A stretch of DNA of 64,000 nucleotides from Agrobacterium tumefaciens (GTDB taxonomy: Bacteria > Pseudomonadota > Alphaproteobacteria > Rhizobiales > Rhizobiaceae): assembly GCA_017744915.1 (NCBI GenBank), contig JAGIAH010000011.1:40818-104817 (forward strand), in the 5' to 3' direction. This document shows positions 18,917 to 27,501 of this stretch, piece by piece. Position numbers and translations under genes: made by a program. Positions within the stretch are counted from its first letter, which is position 1. The number at the start of each line of letters is the position of its first letter. The notes under the pieces are model-generated. The model saw only the letters and a list, made by a program, of their open reading frames with translations, did no database searches and had not been told where the DNA came from.

Positions 18917-21001
18917 ATGCTCAAAGTTCTCCAGTGCCTCACCATCGATCACGATTATCGCTACACCGCCGCAGCGGTCTTCGTCTGCATGCTGGGAAGC
19001 TTCGTTTCGATGCGGCTTTTTTCGAAAGCGCGGCTGGCGACGGGGGTGCAGAAGGTCAACTGGCTGTTTCTGGCGGGTGTCAATGGCGGCGCGGCGATAT
19101 GGACCACCCATTTCGTGGCGATGCTGGGTTACAATGCCGCGGGTGACGTGGGTTACGATCCCTATCTGACCGGGCTGTCGCTTCTCATCGCCATTACCAC
19201 GACGACTGCCGGTTTTGGCATTTCGGCCTATGGCGGGCGCAGCGTGCTGGTGGAAGCCGGCGGGATGATCCTCGGCCTCGGCATTGCGGCCATGCATTAT
19301 ACCGGCATGGCGGCCTACAATGTCCAGGGCATGATCTTCTGGGATCAGGCCTATGTCATCGCTTCACTGGTGTTCGGGGCGGTACTGGGCGCAATCGCAG
19401 TCAATCGCATTGCCCGGCCCCTCAACCGTTTCTGCCAATATAGCGCCGTGGCGTTTCTCATCCTGGCCATTGCCTCGATGCATTACACCGGCATGTCCTC
19501 CATGTCCTTCGCCTTCGATCCGCGCATCGTCATTCCGGAAAATCTGCTGCCGCCGGCCATCATGGGCGGAGGCGCTATCGCCGTGACGCTGCTGCTTCTG
19601 GCGCTTGGGCTTTCCACCTATGTCATCGACGCCCAGTCCACCCAGCAGGCGGTTGCCCGCTATCGCCATCTTTCGTTGCACGATCCGCTGACGGGCATTC
19701 CCAACCGCGCGGCCTTCATCGAACATCTCAACCGCCGCACGCGCCATATCTCCACCGGCGCGCATACCGCGCTTCTGTCGATCGATCTCGACCGTTTCAA
19801 GGAAATCAATGACGTGCATGGTCATGCGGCCGGTGACGCCGTACTGCGCGCCATTGCCGACCGGGCGAGTTCCGTGCTGAAGGCCGGGGAATTCCTGGCG
19901 CGCATGGGCGGCGATGAATTCGTCGCGATGACCCATTCCTATTACACCCGGGCCGACGGTGCGGAATTCGCGCAGCGGCTGATCGAGCAGATCAGCAGGC
20001 CGGTCGAATGGAACGGCCAGACATTTTCGGTTGGCGCAAGCGTCGGCATATCGGTCCGCAACACCGGCTCCATCGATGCCGATACGCTGATGGCGCAGGC
20101 CGATGTTGCCATGTACCGGGCAAAAAGCGGCACTTCGGACACGATCTGCTTTTATGACAAATCCATGGACGAGGCCGCACGCGAGCGCAATGCGCTTGCC
20201 ATCGCCATGCGCAGCGGCCTCGCCAATAACGAGTTCGAGCTTTATTACCAGCAGCAGAACGACACCAAGAGCGGCAGCATTGTCGGTTTCGAGGCGCTTT
20301 TGCGCTGGAAACATCCCGAACGCGGCATGGTCTCTCCCGTCGAATTCATTCCGATCGCCGAACAGACCGGCTTCATCGTCGAACTGGGCGAATGGGTTCT
20401 GAGAGATGCATGCGCGCAGGCCGCGCGGTGGAAAAAGTCACTCGCAATTGCCGTCAACGTCGCGCCGCAGCAGCTTGCGGATAATGATTTCCCCGACAAG
20501 GTCGAGAGAATTCTTGCCGAAACGGGACTTGCGCCGGAAAGGCTCGAGCTGGAAATCACCGAAGGCAGCATCATCGCCGACCATCGCCACGCGCTCGTCA
20601 CCATCCGCAAACTCAAGGCGCTCGGCGTCAAGATCGCCATGGACGACTATGGCACGGGCTATTCCTCGCTCTCGACCCTGCAGAGCTTCCCTTTCGACAA
20701 GATCAAGATCGACCGTGCCTTCATCGATGGCCTGTCGACCAATGTGCAATCGGAAGCGATCGTTCGCTCGACGCTTATCCTCGCGCACAGCCTCAATATT
20801 CCGGTGCTTGCGGAGGGTGTGGAGACGAAGGCCCATATCGAATTCCTGCGGCGGGAAGGTTGCCTGCAGGTGCAGGGCTTCTTTTTCGGCAAGCCCGGTC
20901 CGTTGACCTCCATCGCCAATCTCGTGGACGATACGTTTCTCTCGGCGGAGGATGAAACGGAAGAGAGCTCCGGCCGGCGTTATATCAAGGCGGTTCGCTA
21001 G
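18917..21001 (+). CDS. MHYT-GGDEF-EAL membrane c-di-GMP protein, 694 aa
   Basis: N-terminal seven-helix MHYT sensor with its repeated signatures THFVAMLGYN, MHYTGMAAYN and MHYTGMSSMSF (about residues 60-195), thought to bind metal or a diatomic gas. Then GGDEF (DLDRFKEINDVHGHAAGD; RMGGDEF) and EAL (GFEALLRWKH; VNVAPQQL; LEITEGS; MDDYGTGYSSL; AEGVET; QGFFFGKP). All catalytic residues are present; no RxxD inhibitory site precedes GGDEF. Single-gene unit; ribosome site before ATG 18917 is weak. Confidence 0.92.
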   Translation: MLKVLQCLTIDHDYRYTAAAVFVCMLGSFVSMRLFSKARLATGVQKVNWLFLAGVNGGAAIWTTHFVAMLGYNAAGDVGYDPYLTGLSLLIAITTTTAGFGISAYGGRSVLVEAGGMILGLGIAAMHYTGMAAYNVQGMIFWDQAYVIASLVFGAVLGAIAVNRIARPLNRFCQYSAVAFLILAIASMHYTGMSSMSFAFDPRIVIPENLLPPAIMGGGAIAVTLLLLALGLSTYVIDAQSTQQAVARYRHLSLHDPLTGIPNRAAFIEHLNRRTRHISTGAHTALLSIDLDRFKEINDVHGHAAGDAVLRAIADRASSVLKAGEFLARMGGDEFVAMTHSYYTRADGAEFAQRLIEQISRPVEWNGQTFSVGASVGISVRNTGSIDADTLMAQADVAMYRAKSGTSDTICFYDKSMDEAARERNALAIAMRSGLANNEFELYYQQQNDTKSGSIVGFEALLRWKHPERGMVSPVEFIPIAEQTGFIVELGEWVLRDACAQAARWKKSLAIAVNVAPQQLADNDFPDKVERILAETGLAPERLELEITEGSIIADHRHALVTIRKLKALGVKIAMDDYGTGYSSLSTLQSFPFDKIKIDRAFIDGLSTNVQSEAIVRSTLILAHSLNIPVLAEGVETKAHIEFLRREGCLQVQGFFFGKPGPLTSIANLVDDTFLSAEDETEESSGRRYIKAVR

Positions 21002-21105
21002 TCCGGTGCAGTCGGCGGTTGCTCAGGGCAGGGCGGTCGCGAAATTTTTTGTTGAAACATGAACGCTTCCAGCGCACCATCGCACAAAAGCTTTGGGAGG
21101 AGCGT

Positions 21106-22065
21106 ATGCCGACAGACATCGCCCATGCGGAACGCGTGTATGAAACAGCACGTCACCGTTCCGCGGCCGCAAGTTCCCCGATTATCGCCTCGTGGCGGCG
21201 CTGCATGGTCAAGCACCGTCTTGCGCCGGAGGAAAACCGCAAGCCGATCTTTCTCAGCGAGATTGAATTTCGCCGCGCCCGCGAAAGTGCCGCCGGTCTG
21301 ATCGCCGAGAGCACGGATGAGCTGGACCGCATCTTTCACAGTGTCGGCAAGTCCGGCTGCTGCCTGCTTCTGACCGACGCGCAGGGCGTTGCGCTGGAGC
21401 GGCGTGGTGCTTCCGGTGATGACCGCGACTTCCGGGCGCTTGGCCTCTGGAACGGGGCCGTCTGGAGCGAAGAGAGCGTGGGCACCAACGGTATCGGTAC
21501 CGCACTGGTGGATGAGCGCTCGGTGGTGGTCTATCGCGACCAGCATTTCTTCACCTCGAACACCGAACTCTGCTGCACCACCGCCCCCATCCGCGACCAT
21601 ACCGGCCGGGTGACGGGCGCGCTCGATATTTCCACTTGCCGTGACGATATCAACGAGATGACCTTCTCCTTCGTCACCCAGGCGGTGAAGGATGCGGCGC
21701 AGCGTATCGAAGGCAATCTTTTCCGCCGCGCCTTTCCCGGTGCGCGCATCGTCGTTGTGCCGAGCGGTTTCGGTGCGGCGCTCTCGCTATTGGCTGTGGA
21801 TCAGGACGATCTCGTGCTGGGTGCCACGCGGGCAGCGCGTCTTGCGCTGAAGCTTGATGATGCCCGGATCGCGCAGGGTCTGCCGGCCGCGGATATTCTG
21901 CAGGAACAGCGCCACGACAGCGGCTCCGACCTTGCGGAAGCGGAACGTTCCGCGCTCCGTCGCGTCCTGTCGCGCACCAACGGCAATGTCACGCAGGCCG
22001 CCTCGTTGCTCGGCATCAGCCGCGCCACGCTTCATCGCAAGATGAAGAAATTCGACGTGCATTAA
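21106..22065 (+). CDS. AcoR-like GAF/Fis-HTH regulator lacking the AAA+ domain, 319 aa
   Basis: N-terminal region typical of AcoR/DhaR activators (SPIIASWRRC, then a GAF domain containing ESVGTNGIGTAL and CCTTAPIRDHTGRVTGALDI), a short PAS-like remnant (about 210-265), and a Fis-type helix-turn-helix at the end (GNVTQAASLLGISRATLHRKM). The central sigma-54-contacting AAA+ ATPase of about 240 residues is absent, so it cannot activate a sigma-54 promoter in the usual way. Start ATG 21106 has GGGAGG about 5 bases upstream. It lies 173 bases before the aldehyde dehydrogenase and probably controls it. Confidence 0.88.
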   Translation: MPTDIAHAERVYETARHRSAAASSPIIASWRRCMVKHRLAPEENRKPIFLSEIEFRRARESAAGLIAESTDELDRIFHSVGKSGCCLLLTDAQGVALERRGASGDDRDFRALGLWNGAVWSEESVGTNGIGTALVDERSVVVYRDQHFFTSNTELCCTTAPIRDHTGRVTGALDISTCRDDINEMTFSFVTQAVKDAAQRIEGNLFRRAFPGARIVVVPSGFGAALSLLAVDQDDLVLGATRAARLALKLDDARIAQGLPAADILQEQRHDSGSDLAEAERSALRRVLSRTNGNVTQAASLLGISRATLHRKMKKFDVH

Positions 22066-22113
22066 GGCCCGCAGACGCGCGATCCGGCCGATCACGCCGG
22101 ATCGAGGCGGCTT

Positions 22114-22131
22114 TGTCGCAGATGTGAGACA
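22114..22131 (+). promoter_or_regulatory. Candidate operator for the AcoR-like regulator
   Basis: TGTCGCA-GATG-TGAGACA, an inverted repeat matching at 6 of 7 arm positions, lying between the regulator stop and the aldehyde dehydrogenase start. Fis-type helix-turn-helix dimers bind dyads of this size. Assignment to this regulator is by proximity only. Confidence 0.45.
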
Positions 22132-22238
22132 ATGTGCGCTGCGGAACCGCGCCGCCCCTCTACCGAACCGCGCTATCTAGGCTCACCTTCCTCCCATGCG
22201 GTCCGCTCAGGATCGTTTTCATCAGGGAGGATGAAATC

Positions 22239-23756
22239 ATGAACATTCAGGTTCAGCAGAAAGCGGGCGAAGCGCCCTTCAAGCTGAAATACGGCAATTA
22301 CATTGGCGGCAAATGGGTGGAGCCGAAATCCGGCCGCTACATGGACAATCTCTCACCGGTGACCGGCCACAAGATCTGCGAAGTGCCGCGTTCGGATGCA
22401 GCCGACATCGAGTTCGCGCTGGATGCCGCCCACAAGGCCCGCGAAAAATGGGGCAAAACGAGCGTGACGGAACGCTCCAACATCCTGCTCAGGATCGCCC
22501 AGCGTATCGAAGACAATCTCGACCTCATCGCCCGGGCTGAAACCTGGGACAATGGCAAGCCGCTGCGCGAAACCACCAATGCGGATATTCCGCTGACGAT
22601 CGACCATTTCCGTTATTTCGCAGGCTGCATCCGTGCCCAGGAAGGCACGATCGGTGAAATCGACAACGACACGGTTGCCTATCACTTCCATGAACCGCTC
22701 GGTGTCGTCGGCCAGATCATTCCGTGGAACTTCCCGATCCTGATGGCTGCGTGGAAGCTTGCACCGGCGCTTGCCGCCGGCAATTGCGTGGTGCTGAAGC
22801 CGGCTGAACAGACCCCGGCCTCCATTCTCATCGTAATGGAGCTGATCGAAGATCTTCTGCCGCCGGGCGTCCTCAACATCGTCAACGGCACGGGCCTTGA
22901 AGCCGGCAAGCCGCTGGCGCAGAGCAACCGCATCGCCAAGATCGCCTTTACCGGTTCCACCTCGGTCGGCAAGGAAATCATGCGTTATGCGGCTGACAAC
23001 GTCACCAACATCACGCTGGAACTGGGCGGCAAGTCGCCGAACATCTTCTTTGCCGATGTGATGAACGAGGACGATGCCTTCCTCGACAAGGCGCTAGAAG
23101 GTTTTGCCTTCTTTGCACTGAACCAGGGCGAGGTCTGCACCTGCCCCTCACGTGCTCTGGTGCATGAATCGATCTATGACCGCTTCATGGAGAGAGCCAT
23201 CAAGCGTGTGCAGGCGATCAGCCAGGACGATCCGCTCAATCCGTCGACCATGCTGGGCGCGCAGGCCTCACAGGAACAGTTCGACAAGATCATGAGCTAT
23301 CTGGAGATCGGCAAGAAGGAAGGCGCCAGGGTTCTGACCGGCGGCGACCGCAAGACGCTGACGGGCGACCTGAAGGATGGTTATTACATCCAGCCGACCG
23401 TCTTTGAAGGCAACAACAAGATGCGGATTTTCCAGGAGGAAATCTTCGGTCCTGTCGTTTCCGTCACCACCTTCAAGACGGTGGAAGAGGCGCTCGAAAT
23501 TGCCAATGACACGGTTTACGGTCTGGGTGCCGGCGTCTGGAGCCGCGACACCAATATCGCCTACCGGGCGGGCCGCGGCATCGAGGCGGGCCGCGTGTGG
23601 ACGAACTGCTATCACGTCTATCCGGCGGGTGCGGCCTTTGGTGGTTACAAGCAGTCGGGCATCGGCCGCGAGACCCACAAGATGATGCTCGATCATTACC
23701 AGCAGACCAAGAACCTGCTGGTTTCCTACAGCCCGAACAAGGTCGGTTTCTTCTGA
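22239..23756 (+). CDS. NAD-dependent aldehyde dehydrogenase, 505 aa
   Basis: Full-length ALDH superfamily enzyme oxidising an aldehyde to the carboxylate. Visible are the cofactor strand [13 protein letters not shown], catalytic Glu in LELGGKSPN and catalytic Cys near residue 300 in [11 protein letters not shown]. Sequence style resembles acetaldehyde/aliphatic ALDHs (AcoD/ExaC-like). Start ATG 22239 follows AGGGAGG by 8 bases. The upstream AcoR-like regulator supports a role in ethanol, acetaldehyde or acetoin metabolism, but the substrate is not proven. Confidence 0.93.
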   Translation: MNIQVQQKAGEAPFKLKYGNYIGGKWVEPKSGRYMDNLSPVTGHKICEVPRSDAADIEFALDAAHKAREKWGKTSVTERSNILLRIAQRIEDNLDLIARAETWDNGKPLRETTNADIPLTIDHFRYFAGCIRAQEGTIGEIDNDTVAYHFHEPLGVVGQIIPWNFPILMAAWKLAPALAAGNCVVLKPAEQTPASILIVMELIEDLLPPGVLNIVNGTGLEAGKPLAQSNRIAKIAFTGSTSVGKEIMRYAADNVTNITLELGGKSPNIFFADVMNEDDAFLDKALEGFAFFALNQGEVCTCPSRALVHESIYDRFMERAIKRVQAISQDDPLNPSTMLGAQASQEQFDKIMSYLEIGKKEGARVLTGGDRKTLTGDLKDGYYIQPTVFEGNNKMRIFQEEIFGPVVSVTTFKTVEEALEIANDTVYGLGAGVWSRDTNIAYRAGRGIEAGRVWTNCYHVYPAGAAFGGYKQSGIGRETHKMMLDHYQQTKNLLVSYSPNKVGFF

Positions 23757-23807
23757 GGTCCTCCCCGGAAGCCGGCGAGGGCAACGGTGCCGGGTCGCCG
23801 GCGTGTT

Positions 23808-23829
23808 CCCAGGGGCTTCGGCCCCTGGG
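23808..23829. terminator. Hairpin with UUCG tetraloop after the aldehyde dehydrogenase
   Basis: CCCAGGGGC-TTCG-GCCCCTGGG, a perfect 9-bp stem closed by C-UUCG-G, an exceptionally stable RNA tetraloop. No T tract follows, so it may act as a 3'-end stabiliser for the dehydrogenase mRNA rather than a terminator. Confidence 0.55.
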
Positions 23830-23860
23830 AGCCCGGATCGGAGTTTTAAGCAAAATAAAA

Positions 23861-23889
23861 GGCCGGAGGTTTTGCCTCCGGCCTTTTTT
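23861..23889. terminator. Bidirectional intrinsic terminator
   Basis: AAAA-GGCCGGAGG-N5-CCTCCGGCC-TTTTTT: a 9-bp stem flanked by A and T tracts, between convergent aldehyde dehydrogenase and chemoreceptor genes. It should terminate transcription from both sides. Confidence 0.9.
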
Positions 23890-23898
23890 CCTTGCGGC

Positions 23899-26163
23899 TT
23901 ATGCCGCGTAACGCTGGTCCCCATGCCGGGTGTCACCCACTGAGAACTGCCCCACCTGTTCGGTCAGGCCATCCGCCTCGCTTGCCAGCGAGAAGGCTGC
24001 GGCCGTGGTTTCCTCCACCATCGCCGCGTTCTGCTGCGTGACATGGTCGAGTTCGTTGACCGAGGCGTTGATCTCGCTGAGGCGGCCGGACTGTTCGCGC
24101 GAGGCGGTGGCGATTTCGCCGATCTGGTCGTTGACCGACTGGATGCGTTTCTGGATCTGCTCCAGGCTTTCGCCGGTCTTCAGCACCAGCGCCACGCCGC
24201 TTTCCACATCGCCCGCCGAGGTGGCGATCAGCGTCGTGATGTCACGCGCGGCGGCTGCCGATTTCTGGGCCAGTTCGCGGACTTCCTGCGCCACAACGGC
24301 AAAGCCCTTTCCGGCTTCGCCGGCGCGCGCGGCTTCCACGCCGGCATTCAGCGCCAGAAGGTTGGTCTGGAAGGCGATCTGGTCGATGACGTCGATGATC
24401 TGGCGGATCTTGGCCGAAGAGGTCTCGATACGTTCCATGGCGACGATCGCTTCTTTCACGACCGCCGTGGACTTGTGCGCATCCTGCATCGTGCCCGCCG
24501 TCGCCTCGACGGCGACATTACAACGCGACAGTGAGAGATTGACGGCCTGGGTCATGTCTCCGAGCGCCGCCGCCGCTTCCTCAAGCGCAGCCGCCTGGCG
24601 TTCGGTGCGACGCGACAGGTCCTCGGATGCGCTCTTCAGTTCGCCGGAGCCGGAGCGGATGGCGTTGGCGCTTTCGCCGATATTGGAAATAGTCGCTTCC
24701 AGCCCCGCCATGGAATTGTTGAAGTCGACGCGCAGATGATCGAGCGACGGCACGAAGGATTTTTCGATGCGAAGATCGAGCCTGCCGGCGGCCAGATTGG
24801 CAAGACCGGTCGCAAGTGCATCGACGGCCTCTTCCAGTTCTTTCGCGCTTCTTGCCTTTTCCATTTCGCGCTGGGCGCGTTCCTCGTCCAGCTCCTCGCC
24901 CTTGCGATGGGCTTCGGTTTCCATGCGCTGCTTGTCCAGAATGCCCTGACGGAAGGATTCCAGCGCGCGTGCCATGGTGCCGATCTCATCGCCGCGGGAA
25001 ACCGCCTTGATCTCGATATTGTTTTCACCGCCGTTGAGGCGCTCCATCAATCCAGCAAGGCCGGTCAATGGCTTGGTGAGGCTCGCGGACACGAAAATGC
25101 CGATCAGCGTCATGATCGCAAGCACGGCAAGTGTTGCAACGGTTGCCCAGAAGGCGAGATCGTTGGCGGCGGCCAGTACCTTGCTCTCCTGCTGGCCGAT
25201 GGCAAGCAGATGCTTCTGACCAAACACGGTGACCGGGCGATAGGCATAAAAGATATTGCCGGCAGGCGTCTGCGCCATCACCGTTCCGGCGTCACTTGCG
25301 CGCGAAAGGGCCGCAAGATTTTCGGAAACGGCGGCATCCGGACCGCCCGAAAGCACGCCCGCGCGGCGTTTGCCCTCCGCGCTCAGAAGAACGGCGTCAT
25401 CGATGGTCTTGCCGGTTTCTTCAGGGGTGACGACCGCGCCGATGCGATCGGCGGCGATGCGCATGATGACGGCGCCCTTACGCTGCAGCTGGCCCCAGTT
25501 GGAGACGGCGAGCGGCATGCCGACCATGGCCGAATCATCGGCGCTGCCGCTGAAGCCGGTGGTGCTGACGACGCCGTCCTTGCCGGCTTCGATGCGCTCG
25601 AACAGGTCCTTGATCGCCGCGTTCTGCGGTTCCGTCACATTGGTCAGGAAGTTCTTTCCCTTGGTCACGGAATAGATAATGAGGCCGTTCTTGTCGATGA
25701 CATAGATGTCGCTGACGCGGGTATTGCGCCAGACGCTGGCGATGGCGGCATTGATGGTCGCGTGGCGGATGGCGTAGAGCAGTCGCAATCCTTCACCGTT
25801 GAAGGAGGCGCGCTCCTCCTCGGAAACGCCTTCGCGGCGGAAAGCCTGGATGATCGCATCCTTTTCCGTCGGCACGACGGTGGTCATGGTTTCCAGTGCC
25901 TGGGCGATCGCGGCGTTTTGCGACAGCTCGGAAATGCTCTGTTCGACACGCAAAGTATAGGCGTCAAGCTGCTTGGACTGGTTTCCCGCAACCGTTTCGA
26001 GCCTTATTTCGCTGGCGTCGATCAGGCCCGATTTGCCCATCTCGTAGGACAGAAGCCCCACGGACAGGCAGGAAATCAGCGTTGCGCCCGTCACGAGCGC
26101 TGCAAATTTGGCCTTGATTGACAATGATTTAGCTTTGACAGCAGTCGGATTTCCACCCGGCAT
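23899..26163 (-). CDS. Methyl-accepting chemotaxis protein, 754 aa
   Basis: Transmembrane chemoreceptor. TM1 at about residues 18-38, a large periplasmic sensor (Cache-like, about 40-310, with DIYVIDKNGLIIYS), TM2 about 315-340, HAMP, then the cytoplasmic signalling hairpin with the conserved tip IAFQTNLLALNAGVEAARAGEAGKGFAVVAQEVR. No C-terminal CheR-binding pentapeptide is evident. Start ATG 26163 (MPGGNPTAVK) precedes TM1 by about 20 residues. Single gene, convergent with the aldehyde dehydrogenase. Ligand unknown. Confidence 0.93.
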   Translation of the reverse strand: MPGGNPTAVKAKSLSIKAKFAALVTGATLISCLSVGLLSYEMGKSGLIDASEIRLETVAGNQSKQLDAYTLRVEQSISELSQNAAIAQALETMTTVVPTEKDAIIQAFRREGVSEEERASFNGEGLRLLYAIRHATINAAIASVWRNTRVSDIYVIDKNGLIIYSVTKGKNFLTNVTEPQNAAIKDLFERIEAGKDGVVSTTGFSGSADDSAMVGMPLAVSNWGQLQRKGAVIMRIAADRIGAVVTPEETGKTIDDAVLLSAEGKRRAGVLSGGPDAAVSENLAALSRASDAGTVMAQTPAGNIFYAYRPVTVFGQKHLLAIGQQESKVLAAANDLAFWATVATLAVLAIMTLIGIFVSASLTKPLTGLAGLMERLNGGENNIEIKAVSRGDEIGTMARALESFRQGILDKQRMETEAHRKGEELDEERAQREMEKARSAKELEEAVDALATGLANLAAGRLDLRIEKSFVPSLDHLRVDFNNSMAGLEATISNIGESANAIRSGSGELKSASEDLSRRTERQAAALEEAAAALGDMTQAVNLSLSRCNVAVEATAGTMQDAHKSTAVVKEAIVAMERIETSSAKIRQIIDVIDQIAFQTNLLALNAGVEAARAGEAGKGFAVVAQEVRELAQKSAAAARDITTLIATSAGDVESGVALVLKTGESLEQIQKRIQSVNDQIGEIATASREQSGRLSEINASVNELDHVTQQNAAMVEETTAAAFSLASEADGLTEQVGQFSVGDTRHGDQRYAA

Positions 26164-26353
26164 CCTGTTTCCCTCCCCCCAAAAAACGTGGCCACACCGT
26201 GGCAAAAATTGTTTACGGCCGCGTTAAAGGAGTTGCGAATTGTACGATTATTTCCCGCATGCCGTGAAAAAATGAGCGGCTGCCACTGGCCCATTTTCCG
26301 TAATAAAACTGCAATGGAACGGGCGCATATCGGGTGAAGCTCAACGGTTGTTC

Positions 26354-27193
26354 ATGTTCATGCAAGCTTTTCGCCCTTCTTCTCTCGTCAATATCACGGA
26401 TACCTGCGGAGCCCCTGCGGACGGATATGACGGAGCCAGCGTGAGACCGAACCCGGATTTTGCCGTTGTCGTGCCCATGCACAATGAGGAAGCGAGCGTC
26501 GAGACGCTTGTGGCGGAAATCGTGGCTGCCTGTCAGCCTGTCGGTCGCTTCGAGATCGTGGTGGTGGACGACGCATCCTCCGACCGCACGGTCGACATGG
26601 TGCTTTCGCTCGGCGACCGTTATCCGATGCTGCGGCTCGTCCGGCATGACCGTCAGGGCGGGCAATCGGCGGCGATCCACAGCGGCGTGCAGGCGGCGCG
26701 TGCTCCGATCATCTGCATGCTGGACGGAGACGGGCAGAATCCACCGGACAATCTGCCGGCTCTTCTCGCGCCCCTTCTTTCCGCCACTGCACCGAACCGG
26801 CTTGGCCTCGTGGCCGGCCAGCGCGTCGGCCGGCGCGATACGCTTGGAAAACGCCTTTCCTCGCGCTTCGCCAATGGGCTGCGTGCGCGGATATTGAAGG
26901 ACGGCACGCGTGACACCGGCTGCGGCCTCAAGGCTTTCCGCCGCGACGCCTATCTCGCCTTGCCCTATTTCGACCACCACCACCGCTATTTCCCGGCGCT
27001 TTTCAATCGCGACGGCTGGCAGGTCGCCCATGTCGACGTCACGCATCGCGCGCGGCTGCACGGCAATTCCCATTACACCAATATCGGCCGCGCGCTTGTC
27101 GGCATCCACGATCTGATCGGCGTTGCCTGGCTGCTGCGCCGGCGCAAGCGGGCAAGCTGGGCCGAAACCTTCAAAACGGAGACATTGCCGTGA
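26354..27193 (+). CDS. Family 2 glycosyltransferase, polyprenyl-phosphate sugar synthase-like
   Basis: Dolichyl-phosphate-mannose-synthase/ArnC-like GT2 enzyme: VVVPMHNEEASVETL, the nucleotide-binding DDASSD, the DXD-like LDGDGQNPPDNL and DTGCGLKAFRRD. It lacks the C-terminal membrane helices of full-length ArnC. The start is uncertain among ATG 26354, ATG 26360 and GTG 26442; the first conserved residues begin at about 26457. It overlaps the next gene by 4 bases and is first in a four-gene envelope-sugar module. By analogy with RgtE of Rhizobium it may load a sugar such as galacturonate onto a polyprenyl phosphate; that is inference. Confidence 0.85.
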   Translation: MFMQAFRPSSLVNITDTCGAPADGYDGASVRPNPDFAVVVPMHNEEASVETLVAEIVAACQPVGRFEIVVVDDASSDRTVDMVLSLGDRYPMLRLVRHDRQGGQSAAIHSGVQAARAPIICMLDGDGQNPPDNLPALLAPLLSATAPNRLGLVAGQRVGRRDTLGKRLSSRFANGLRARILKDGTRDTGCGLKAFRRDAYLALPYFDHHHRYFPALFNRDGWQVAHVDVTHRARLHGNSHYTNIGRALVGIHDLIGVAWLLRRRKRASWAETFKTETLP

Positions 27194-27501
27194 ATGCACC
27201 GGCTTTATGGTCCATGCTGCATGTGAACAGCTGGAGAGAGTTCGCATGGGTTTGCACTGGCTTCATGGGCCAGATGTTGTTCACCATGCGTTTTCTGGTT
27301 CAATGGATTTCCTCGGAACGGGCCAACCGCTCCGTCATTCCGGTAGCCTTCTGGTATTTTTCCATTCTCGGCGGTCTGGTGCTTTTGTCCTATGCCGTCT
27401 GGCGGCGCGATCCGGTCTTCATTCTGGGGCAGGCCTCCGGCCTCTTCATCTATGCCCGAAATCTCTGGTTGATCCATGCAGAACGCCGCCAGCATGCATG
27501 A
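27190..27501 (+). CDS. Lipid-A-biosynthesis N-terminal-domain (LABN) membrane protein, 103 aa
   Basis: Small protein consisting of the LpxB N-terminal-like domain: three hydrophobic stretches, QMLFTMRFLVQWISSER and the terminal GQASGLFIYARNLWLI. GTG 27190 overlaps the preceding TGA (GTGA), and the following gene starts inside this one, so all are coupled. Proteins of this family sit beside ArnC/ArnT-like genes and are thought to aid flipping or handling of polyprenyl-phosphate sugars. Its exact role is not established. Confidence 0.85.
   Translation: MNAPALWSMLHVNSWREFAWVCTGFMGQMLFTMRFLVQWISSERANRSVIPVAFWYFSILGGLVLLSYAVWRRDPVFILGQASGLFIYARNLWLIHAERRQHA

Noticed and set aside
22131..22238. 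A sigma-54 promoter before the aldehyde dehydrogenase
   Set aside because: I looked for GG-N10-GC spacing with TGGCAC/TTGC-like boxes and found none.
24736..26121. Plus-strand frame of 461 codons opposite the chemoreceptor
   Set aside because: Antisense shadow; composition Gly/His/Asp-rich with no recognisable domain.
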